Source: Siminovitchia fordii DSM 16014 = CIP 108821 (GTDB taxonomy: Bacteria; Bacillota; Bacilli; Bacillales; Bacillaceae_C). Taken from it: a stretch of 64,000 nucleotides of DNA. Each line of letters starts with the position of its first letter. The first letter of the stretch is position 1. Positions 57,313-64,000 of this stretch are shown here, piece by piece. The stretch is taken from positions 1-64,000 of the forward strand of contig NZ_KB894689.1 in NCBI RefSeq assembly GCF_000374565.1, written 5' to 3'. A model generated the notes under the pieces. The model was not told the DNA's origin, searched no databases, and worked only from the letters and a program-made list of their open reading frames with translations. Made by a program: the position numbers and the translations under genes.

Positions 57313-57939
57313 ATGGAAGCATATCCTGTCATGCTTAATTTACACGGAAAGAAAGCTTTGATAGTCGGTGGAGGGAAAATAGCCTATAGGAAAGCAATAG
57401 GACTTTTAAAAGCAGGCGCAGAGATCACGATGATCAGCCCCGATATTTATTCCGAGTTTCATATTTTATTGGAAAAAGGCCAAATTAGGTGGAAACAGAA
57501 GGAGTTTGAGGAGAGTGACTTAAGGGACGCCTTGATTGTGATTGCAGCAACCAATAAAAAATCAATTAATAGGGAAATAGCCCAGCTCGCTTCTGACCAT
57601 CAGCTGATAAATGTTGTGGATGACTCAAGAATCAGTAATTTTCACGTCCCTGCAAAAATCACCAGGGGTAAACTGACGATTGCCGTAGGAACAGAGGGGG
57701 CCAGTCCGATATTGGCAAAAAACATCCGGGATGAACTTGCGGGTGTTTATGATGAATCCTATCGTGACTATCTTCATTTTCTTGAAGATGCTAGAAAACT
57801 AGTTTATTCCAAAGAGAAAAACACGCTAATGAGAACGCAATTATTAACAGAAATAGCAGAAAGAGATTATCAGAATGCAGGGAATCAACGAAAATTTTTT
57901 GAAAGGATGAAGTCTAACAATGAGGGAAAGGAAGTATAA
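57313..57939 (+). CDS. sirC: Precorrin-2 dehydrogenase SirC
   Basis: NAD-dependent oxidation of precorrin-2 to sirohydrochlorin. 208 residues with the Rossmann loop ALIVGGGKIAYRKA (16-29), VIAATNKKSINREIA and EGASPILAKNIRDEL. Equivalent of YlnF. Only 3 bases after sirB. Its last codons overlap the start of a broken YezD-like gene. Confidence 0.93.
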   Translation: MEAYPVMLNLHGKKALIVGGGKIAYRKAIGLLKAGAEITMISPDIYSEFHILLEKGQIRWKQKEFEESDLRDALIVIAATNKKSINREIAQLASDHQLINVVDDSRISNFHVPAKITRGKLTIAVGTEGASPILAKNIRDELAGVYDESYRDYLHFLEDARKLVYSKEKNTLMRTQLLTEIAERDYQNAGNQRKFFERMKSNNEGKEV

Positions 57940-58064
57940 ACATGAAGCTGCTCTAACGAAAGTGAAATCATTGCTAGATAATACAATTCGGTTCCATCAC
58001 TTTGATTATACAAGATAGCCAAGTAATCCAAATTGACAAAAATGAAAAAATCAGATTGAAATAA
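57920..58064 (+). pseudogene. YezD-like small protein gene, frameshifted
   Basis: Frame 1 from ATG 57920 gives MRERKYKHEAALTKVKSLLD then stops at 58016. From 57987 a different frame reads FGSITLIIQDSQVIQIDKNE then KIRLK and stops at 58062-58064. Joined, this is the YezD family (PF10055/DUF2292) pattern 'RFGSITLxIQDGKVIQIEKTEK', common in Bacillus sulfur operons. A small deletion (2 bases in the ATAATACA run, or about 5 bases near 57989) explains the shift. YezD function is unknown to me beyond its link with cysteine/sulfite metabolism. Confidence 0.72.
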
Positions 58065-58088
58065 TTTTTCCATGAGAGGTGAAAATGA

Positions 58089-59927
58089 TTGCAACTGCAA
58101 GTCATGAATAGTCCGTTTACTGAAAAACAGGCGGAACTTTTGAACCGTGTCCTTCCATCTTTATCGGAAAGTCAACAATTATGGCTGAGTGGCTATTTAA
58201 GTGGCTATCACAATCGAGCATCAGTATCAGCCACTGGCCTGCAAAATCCCTCTGCAACTGCTTTGCAGAAATCTGGAACGGTACAGGCCACCAAAGAATT
58301 AACAATTCTATTTGGTTCTCAAACAGGTAATTCGCAAGGGTTGGCTGAAGAAATATCAGAAAAGCTGAAAAATATGGAATACCAAGTCACATTGACACCC
58401 ATGAATGAGTTCAAAGTGAAAGATTTGAAGAAGCTCACCCTTTTATTGATTATTGTCAGTACACATGGTGAAGGAGACCCGCCAGATACTGCTCTGCCTT
58501 TCTATGAGTTCCTTCAGAGTCATCGGGCTCCAAAATTAAATGATTTACACTTCTCCGTGCTTGCTTTGGGTGATAGCTCCTATGAGTTTTTCTGCCAGAC
58601 TGGAAAGCAATTGGATGAACGATTAGAGGAGCTGGGGGCTAAACGTTTAAGTCCCCGAGTCGACTGTGACTTGGATTATGATGAACCAGCGGCGCAATGG
58701 TTTGAAGATGTCGCGCAAAGCCTGAAAAAATTGGTTGAGGCTGCATCAGGCGAATCGGCCGGTGAAGGGGCATTTGTATCGGCGGTGCCAAGCTCCACTC
58801 CAGAGCAGCTAAAATATTCAAGAACCAATCCTTTTCGTGCGGAAATATTAGAGAATATCAATTTGAATGGCCGTGGCTCTAATAAAGAAACCCGCCATTT
58901 AGAATTATCTCTGGAAGGCTCTAATTTTCAGTTCGAACCCGGGGACAGTATTGGGATATATCCAGAAAATGATGAAGAACTGGTTCATCTGATCATAAAG
59001 GAACTCCAGCTTGATCCAAATGAATCTGTGCCAATCAATAATCAAGGTGAGGTCCGTTCTTTATTAGAAGCCTTAAAGAACCATTACGAGATTACGGTTC
59101 TATCCAAACCATTATTAGAAAAAGCTTCTAAATTTAATGAAAAACTACAAGCATTTATTGAATCAGAAGAAGATGTCAGAGATTACTTAAAAGGGAGAGA
59201 CTTATTGGATTTAGCCCGTGATTTCTCTTCCTGGAACATCTCAGCTGTAGAACTGGTTGGAATACTGCGTAAAATGCCTGCGCGCCTATACTCCATAGCG
59301 AGCAGTTATCAATCCAATCCAGATGAAGTCCATTTGACAATAGGGACTGTCCGCTATGAAGCGAATGGGAGAAAGAGGAACGGCGTTTGCTCTGTACATT
59401 GTGCAGAGAAGGGGAAACATGGCGAGTTTTTATCAATATATGTACAAAAAAATCCTAATTTCCGGCTCCCTTCGGATCCGGATACTCCGATTATCATGAT
59501 TGGTCCAGGTACTGGTGTTGCACCATTTAGGTCTTTCCTTGAAGAAAGGGAGGAAATTGAAGCAAAAGGGAAGTCGTGGCTTTTCTTCGGAGATCAGCAT
59601 TTTGTTACAGACTTTCTTTATCAGGTTGAATGGCAAAGATGGCTTAAAAATGGCGTGTTAACCAATATGGATGTCGCCTTTTCACGGGATACGGAGAAAA
59701 AAGTGTATGTTCAACACCGTATGCTTGAAAAGAGCCGTGAAATATATAATTGGCTTGAAGAAGGAGCCCATGTTTATGTTTGTGGAGATGAAAAAAATAT
59801 GGCAAAGGATGTAAACTCGACATTGCTTGAGATTCTTGAAAAAGAAGGCGGCATGAGCTCTGAAGCAGCATCAGCTTATCTAGCGGATATGCAGCAAGAA
59901 AAACGTTATCAAAGAGATGTGTATTAA
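58089..59927 (+). CDS. cysJ: Assimilatory sulfite reductase flavoprotein CysJ
   Basis: NADPH-dependent electron donor to CysI. 612 residues from TTG 58089 (GAGAGGTGA at 58075-58083; start MQLQVMNSPF as in B. subtilis CysJ). N-terminal FMN flavodoxin domain (ILFGSQTGNSQGLAEE, STHGEGDPPD, ALGDSSYEFFC), then an FAD domain with RLYSIASS and GVCSVHCAEK, and an NADPH domain with GPGTGVAPFRSFLEER and the C-terminal RYQRDVY. A repeat element separates it from cysI. Confidence 0.96.
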   Translation: MQLQVMNSPFTEKQAELLNRVLPSLSESQQLWLSGYLSGYHNRASVSATGLQNPSATALQKSGTVQATKELTILFGSQTGNSQGLAEEISEKLKNMEYQVTLTPMNEFKVKDLKKLTLLLIIVSTHGEGDPPDTALPFYEFLQSHRAPKLNDLHFSVLALGDSSYEFFCQTGKQLDERLEELGAKRLSPRVDCDLDYDEPAAQWFEDVAQSLKKLVEAASGESAGEGAFVSAVPSSTPEQLKYSRTNPFRAEILENINLNGRGSNKETRHLELSLEGSNFQFEPGDSIGIYPENDEELVHLIIKELQLDPNESVPINNQGEVRSLLEALKNHYEITVLSKPLLEKASKFNEKLQAFIESEEDVRDYLKGRDLLDLARDFSSWNISAVELVGILRKMPARLYSIASSYQSNPDEVHLTIGTVRYEANGRKRNGVCSVHCAEKGKHGEFLSIYVQKNPNFRLPSDPDTPIIMIGPGTGVAPFRSFLEEREEIEAKGKSWLFFGDQHFVTDFLYQVEWQRWLKNGVLTNMDVAFSRDTEKKVYVQHRMLEKSREIYNWLEEGAHVYVCGDEKNMAKDVNSTLLEILEKEGGMSSEAASAYLADMQQEKRYQRDVY

Positions 59928-59929
59928 TT

Positions 59930-60123
59930 TAACTTCGTTCAGCAGAAATCTCCCACTTCTGTAAGGGGTGAGATGAAAAGATATTGGTATTCCATCAGTG
60001 GGGTCAAAACCCGGCTGAATAAAGCTAAAGTCTCCGGCGGATGCCCTATATTTTCAGAGGAAATTTATTGCGCAGAACTCGATAAAATCAGGACAGAAAT
60101 ACGCCAAGGCGCATTCGATAAAA
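59930..60123 (+). repeat. 195-bp structured interspersed repeat, copy 2
   Basis: Second copy of the element at 2150-2344, same orientation relative to the flanking genes, lying between cysJ and cysI. Hairpins are kept despite base changes: ATCTCCCACTT/AAGGGGTGAGAT (a G-T wobble replaces one pair) and GTTCAGC/GCTGAAT. Begins TTAACTTC just behind the cysJ stop, as copy 1 does with mbl. Confidence 0.8.
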
Positions 60124-60145
60124 GTGAAGGGAGAGCGGATTCATT

Positions 60146-61870
60146 ATGTCAAAAACAAAGCTTGTCCCATCTAAGGATGGTCCACCAAGTGATGTTGAGA
60201 AAATCAAAATAGAAAGCAATTATTTGCGCGGCACAATAGCTGAAACCATTGCAGCCCCGCTAACTGCAGGTATACCGGATGAAGATAATCGATTGATGAA
60301 GTTTCATGGCAGTTACATGCAGGATGATCGGGATGTGCGCAATGAGCGGCAAAAGCAAAAGTTGGAACCTGCTTATCAATTTATGGTTAGAGTGAGGGCT
60401 CCCGGTGGTGTCGTCACTTCAGATCAGTATATAAGCATGCATCATATTGCCAAAAAGTATGGAAATGGAACCTTGCGGTTAACAACAAGGCAAGCATTTC
60501 AAATGCATGGTATTTTAAAATGGAACATGAAGAAAAGTATAAGGGAAATTAACGATTCACTATTGGATACATTCGCTGCTTGTGGGGATGTGAATCGAAA
60601 TGTAATGTGTAATCCAAATCCATATCAATCAGATGTACATGGAGAGGTATATGAATGGGCTAAAAAAATAAGTGAACACCTTACGCCAAAAACCCGCGCT
60701 TATCATGAAATTTGGCTGGATGGTGAAAAGGTGGCGAGCGATTCTCAAAGTGATAAAGAGACTGAACCTATTTATGGGCCTGTTTACTTGCCGCGAAAAT
60801 TTAAAATCGGGGTTGCGGTGCCTCCTTCCAACGATGTAGATGTATTTTCACAAGACTTGGGTTTTATTGCCATTTTGCAGGATGGACAATTACAAGGTTT
60901 TAATGTCGTTGCAGGCGGGGGAATGGGCATGACCCATGGGGACACAAGCACTTACCCTCAATTGGGCCGGGTTATCGGTTTTTGCTTACCGAACCAGGTA
61001 GTGGACGTGGCTGAGAAAATCGTTACCATACAAAGGGATTATGGAAATCGGTCTGTAAGAAAAAATGCCCGTTTTAAGTATACAATAGATGCCAGAGGTT
61101 TAGAGTGGCTGACTGATGAGCTTAATGAGCGCCTCGGTTGGGAGCTTCAGCCTGCCCGCTCATTTGAATTTGCACATAATGGAGACAGGTATGGTTGGGT
61201 AAAGGGTACTAACAACAAATGGCATTTTACATTATTTATTGAAAACGGAAGAATTAAGGACCGTGATAACTATAAACTGATGACTGGTCTTTTGGAAATA
61301 GCCAAAATCCATAAAGGGGATTTTAGACTGACAGCCAACCAAAATTTGTTGATCGGCAATATAGCGGAAAAGGACAAAGCTCAAGTCGAAGAGTTAATCA
61401 AGAAGTATGGATTAACAGATGGGAAACAGTACTCCGCATTGCGGAGAAATGCCATGGCCTGTGTTGCACTTCCGACATGCGGACTTGCCATGGCTGAATC
61501 GGAACGTTATTTGCCTTCTTTGCTAGATAAAATCGAAGAAATTTTAGATGAAGCCGGCCTTAGGGAAGAAGAAATTGTCATCCGTATGTCTGGATGTCCT
61601 AATGGCTGTTCGCGTGCAGCTCTTGGGGAAATTGGCTTCATTGGAAAAGCACCTGGAAAGTATAATTTTTACCTGGGGGCTGGATTCTCAGGAAATCGAC
61701 TAAACAAGCTTTATCGCGAAAATATAGGAGAAAAAGAAATTCTGGAAGAACTGAGGCCCATTATCCATCACTATGCAAAAGAACGTGATGAGCGGGAACA
61801 TTTCGGAGATTTCGTGATTCGCGCAGGTTATGTAAAGCAAGTTCATTCCGGATTGGATTTTCATGATTGA
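60146..61870 (+). CDS. cysI: Assimilatory sulfite reductase hemoprotein subunit CysI
   Basis: Sirohaem/[4Fe-4S] subunit reducing sulfite to sulfide. 574 residues. N-terminal ferredoxin-like repeat, [13 protein letters not shown] substrate loop, [10 protein letters not shown], and cluster cysteines in [15 protein letters not shown] and [21 protein letters not shown] precedes ATG 60146. Last gene of the sulfate operon. Confidence 0.97.
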   Translation: MSKTKLVPSKDGPPSDVEKIKIESNYLRGTIAETIAAPLTAGIPDEDNRLMKFHGSYMQDDRDVRNERQKQKLEPAYQFMVRVRAPGGVVTSDQYISMHHIAKKYGNGTLRLTTRQAFQMHGILKWNMKKSIREINDSLLDTFAACGDVNRNVMCNPNPYQSDVHGEVYEWAKKISEHLTPKTRAYHEIWLDGEKVASDSQSDKETEPIYGPVYLPRKFKIGVAVPPSNDVDVFSQDLGFIAILQDGQLQGFNVVAGGGMGMTHGDTSTYPQLGRVIGFCLPNQVVDVAEKIVTIQRDYGNRSVRKNARFKYTIDARGLEWLTDELNERLGWELQPARSFEFAHNGDRYGWVKGTNNKWHFTLFIENGRIKDRDNYKLMTGLLEIAKIHKGDFRLTANQNLLIGNIAEKDKAQVEELIKKYGLTDGKQYSALRRNAMACVALPTCGLAMAESERYLPSLLDKIEEILDEAGLREEEIVIRMSGCPNGCSRAALGEIGFIGKAPGKYNFYLGAGFSGNRLNKLYRENIGEKEILEELRPIIHHYAKERDEREHFGDFVIRAGYVKQVHSGLDFHD

Positions 61871-62115
61871 TGTAAGGAAATGATAACAGATTTTATCTTT
61901 TATATTTGGAGACCATCAACGTTCTACTTTCATTTCATGACGGGACTGAATAACAAACGATTTAGAAAATCTACCTGTCTTAAAAGTTTGACAGGATTAT
62001 AGACTAGTTAAAAAAGCATTAGTAATCTGTCCCTATTTTGAGTTAAGGAGGGGTTAACTGTTTCTTTCGTGGGTGATCTGTAGGATGAGAAGGGGTGTCA
62101 CCATTAAGTAATTAA
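61871..62115. other. Gene-free stretch after cysI
   Basis: About 245 bases, A-T rich. CCTGTC/GACAGG (61976-61997) can form a weak hairpin followed by ATTATA. No gene recognised; AAGGAGGGG at about 62045-62053 has no usable ORF behind it. Confidence 0.45.
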
Positions 62116-62215
62116 CAGGCGCCGTCGGCGCAAGGACCAAGTCAAATTGCTGAGGCCTCCTTGCAATTCGACTTGTTCTTGTTGCTTAAGGCTTTACGCC
62201 GTGCGCCTTTTTTCT
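62116..62215. repeat. Bacillus foldback repeat, copy C, probably acting as terminator
   Basis: CAGGCGCCGTCGGCGCAAGG ... CCGTGCGCCTTTTTTC: outer stem GGCGC/GCGCC with inner stem AAGTCAAATTGC/GCAATTCGACTT. Right end GACTTGTTCTTGTTGCTTAAGG matches copies A and B. The T-run after the stem and its place between convergent cysI and menC suggest terminator function. Confidence 0.75.
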
Positions 62216-62220
62216 TATTT

Positions 62221-63363
62221 TCAAGGAATCGGATGCGGCGTCTCAGCTGTAGTAATTCTCTCTTTTTCTATCGTGAGCTGTTCCAATTTCTTCCGATTAA
62301 CCTCAAAGCCGATTCCAGGACCTGACTGAACTTGAATGATTCCTAGATCCATTGTTACTTCAGGCTCGATGATATCTTCGTCCCAATAGTGGGAAGATGG
62401 TGCCGTATCTCCAGGAATCGTGAAATTGGAAAGGGATGTCAGGGCAATGTTATGAGCGCGCCCGATTCCGGTTTCAAGCATTCCGCCGCACCAGACTGGA
62501 ACTCCATTATCCCTGCAAAGGTTGTGAATTCGGATAGCTTCTCCAAGTCCCCCGACCCGGCCGATTTTTATATTGATAATTCTGCAGCTGCCTAATTGCA
62601 AGGCTTTACGTGCATCCTCCAGGCTGTGGATGCTTTCATCCAAACAGATCGGCGTCTGTATTTCCCTTTGCAAAGTGGCATGGTCAATAATGTCGTCATG
62701 AGCAAGCGGCTGTTCGATCATCATGAGGTTGTATTGATCAAGCTTCTTCAAATGCTCAATGTCATTCAATGTATACGCTGAGTTGGCGTCTGCCATTAAT
62801 GGGGCGTCAGGAAATGCTTTGCGTACGGCCTCAATATAGTCCAGGTCAGCGCCGGGAGCAATCTTCACTTTGATTTTTCGGAATCCTTCCTTCACATATT
62901 CGCCGACTTTCTCGACAAGCTTTTCCGGAGATTCTTGGATACCGATACTTTTCCCTACTTCTATCTCCGTTTTCATACCGCCGATCAATTCGGAAAGCGG
63001 CAAGTTATTCTTCTTTGCAAATACATCCCAAATTGCAGTTTCAATCGCTGATTTTGCAATCTGATTTCTTCGGACAAATGTGAGCATGTCATGGACATCC
63101 AGCGGATGATTAAAGGTTTTGTGGATGATTCTTGGAATAAGAAAATCCTTTAACATATAAACCGCTGTATGTGTAGTTTCCTCGTTATAATAAGGCTCGT
63201 CGCTTGTTGTCGTTTCTCCCCATCCGGAGATGCCTGACTCATCAATAGCCTCTACTAAGCAGACATGCTTTTCCTGAAACGTGCCAAAACTCGTTGTAAA
63301 AGGTGCAATTAGCCTCATCTTTACAGTGTGGAGGACAACTTCTTTAATTTTAACTGGTTTCAA
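62221..63363 (-). CDS. menC: N-succinylamino acid racemase / o-succinylbenzoate synthase (MenC family)
   Basis: 380-residue enolase-superfamily enzyme. Catalytic KxK is K165-x-K167, metal ligands Asp192 (ADANSAY), Glu217 (IEQPL), Asp242 (CLDESI), and second base Lys266 (INIKIGRVGG). This subgroup from Bacillus/Geobacillus can make o-succinylbenzoate for menaquinone and also racemise N-succinylamino acids. No men genes are adjacent; instead it follows an M20 hydrolase gene by two bases, favouring the racemase role. Confidence 0.88.
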   Translation of the reverse strand: MKPVKIKEVVLHTVKMRLIAPFTTSFGTFQEKHVCLVEAIDESGISGWGETTTSDEPYYNEETTHTAVYMLKDFLIPRIIHKTFNHPLDVHDMLTFVRRNQIAKSAIETAIWDVFAKKNNLPLSELIGGMKTEIEVGKSIGIQESPEKLVEKVGEYVKEGFRKIKVKIAPGADLDYIEAVRKAFPDAPLMADANSAYTLNDIEHLKKLDQYNLMMIEQPLAHDDIIDHATLQREIQTPICLDESIHSLEDARKALQLGSCRIINIKIGRVGGLGEAIRIHNLCRDNGVPVWCGGMLETGIGRAHNIALTSLSNFTIPGDTAPSSHYWDEDIIEPEVTMDLGIIQVQSGPGIGFEVNRKKLEQLTIEKERITTAETPHPIP

Positions 63364-63365
63364 TG

Positions 63366-64000
63366 CTAGTTCTCTCCTTTTTTTGCCAACACTTGTACGA
63401 TCTCTGCAATAATGTCAATTCCATTGAACAGAGCTTCGCGGTTGAAAGTCATGTGCGGATGGTGCAGTCCTGGCTTCAAATCGCATCCGAGTCCGATCAT
63501 CGTTGCTTTCAGTTCCGGCTTTTTAATGGTGTAAAAATGGAAATCATCTCCACCAGGTGTCATGAGTGGTTCCATTGTTTTTTCAGTGCCCAAAATATTG
63601 GAAATGGCCTGTCTGGTAATTTCCTTTGCTTCTGAGGCCACTTCGGCCGCTGGAATTCCATAGTCGTCCGTGATTTTTATTTTAGATTGAAAAAGCTGTT
63701 CAGTTGCTTCTAAAGTCTCATATACTTTTTCTTTCAGCATCTTCATGTGCTGATTTGTTTGTGCCCTCAAATCAAATGCCAATGATGCTTGCCCCGGGAT
63801 AATATTGGTGCTTTTTCCACCAGCATGGAACTTTGTGACTTTTACTGAGTGTGGAACGGTCGGATCCAAGTGGATGGCGTTAATGGCATTCACAATATGC
63901 GCTCCAACTTCAATTGCATTGCTTGTTAGATGTGGTCTGGCTCCATGGGCGTCATCCCCGATGATGTCACATTCGATTGAACTGGCTGCTCCATGAATAA
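63366..64000 (-). CDS. M20 family N-acyl-L-amino acid amidohydrolase (5' part outside window)
   Basis: The visible C-terminal 211 codons continue to the right edge. GDDAHGARPHLTSNAIEVGA is the dimerisation-domain motif of M20D peptidases, with TKFHAGGKSTNIIPGQASLAFDLR and MTPGGDDFHFY after it. Zinc ligands of the N-terminal part lie outside. In Geobacillus the equivalent hydrolase removes succinate from N-succinyl-L-amino acids made by the neighbouring racemase. The GTG at 63893 is internal, not a start. Confidence 0.88.
   Translation of the reverse strand, partial: IHGAASSIECDIIGDDAHGARPHLTSNAIEVGAHIVNAINAIHLDPTVPHSVKVTKFHAGGKSTNIIPGQASLAFDLRAQTNQHMKMLKEKVYETLEATEQLFQSKIKITDDYGIPAAEVASEAKEITRQAISNILGTEKTMEPLMTPGGDDFHFYTIKKPELKATMIGLGCDLKPGLHHPHMTFNREALFNGIDIIAEIVQVLAKKGEN

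Overview
The window reads as a chromosomal segment of a spore-forming, flagellated member of the Bacillaceae. The left end carries the spoIIID-mbl-flhO-flhP-fabZ-ywpF-ssbB neighbourhood known from Bacillus subtilis. Most genes have AGGAGG-like ribosome binding sites, TTG and GTG starts are common, and regulation relies on T-box and SAM riboswitches and on ComK, CodY and HssR-like sites. I cannot name the species.

Layout. 1-300: the 5' end of an IS1182-type transposase gene running off the window. 660-8530: spoIIID, mbl, flhO/flhP, an EpuA-like membrane protein, fabZ, an Asn/Asp-rich lipoprotein, ywpF, a ComK-box-preceded ssbB with a small co-encoded ORF, and a secreted alkaline phosphatase. 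8653-14200: a LysM/NlpC endopeptidase, a methionine gamma-lyase-like enzyme, nagB, and a yknWX-like pair without its ABC partner genes. 14417-25796: one branched-chain amino acid block, ilvE-ilvD / T-box / ilvB-ilvN-ilvC-leuA-leuB-leuC-leuD. 26143-29269: a MarR regulator, a branched-polyamine synthase (BpsA family), an AdoMet decarboxylase and a TerC-family membrane protein. 29421-37842: a BCCT transporter plus a nine-gene GntR-led catabolic cluster (LLM-class flavin monooxygenase, flavin reductase, aldehyde dehydrogenase, alpha/beta hydrolase and accessory proteins). This matches the enzyme classes of trigonelline-type N-heterocycle ring cleavage and is the best candidate for an undescribed system here. 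37860-42773: TetR/MFS, a GntR(YtrA)/ABC operon, and ctaG. 42780-48003: an MMPL transporter and a small haem-oxidase-like membrane protein on the minus strand with an HssR-like box upstream, a VOC-family pseudogene, and an HssRS-like two-component system. 48150-50602: acyl-CoA ligase and a GNAT protein. 50804-61870: a promoter-terminator unit, a SAM riboswitch and a complete sulfate-assimilation/sirohaem operon (SLC13 permease, cysC, cysH, sat, sumT, sirB, sirC, a frameshifted yezD, cysJ, cysI). 62221-64000: an N-succinylamino acid racemase/OSBS gene and an M20 amidohydrolase on the minus strand.

Cross-cutting features. Two structured repeat families recur. One is about 195 bp, with copies directly behind mbl and behind cysJ. 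The other is the Bacillus 'gtctag...gcgcttttc' foldback family, with copies at 4384, inside the leuA-leuB gap, and at 62116. Regulatory sites are often clear enough to tie neighbours together: identical CCATG(G/T)TACATGG operators link the BCCT gene and gntR, and the HssR-like direct repeat links the sensor pair to the MMPL operon. All functional statements are from sequence reading and recalled family knowledge; no searches were run.
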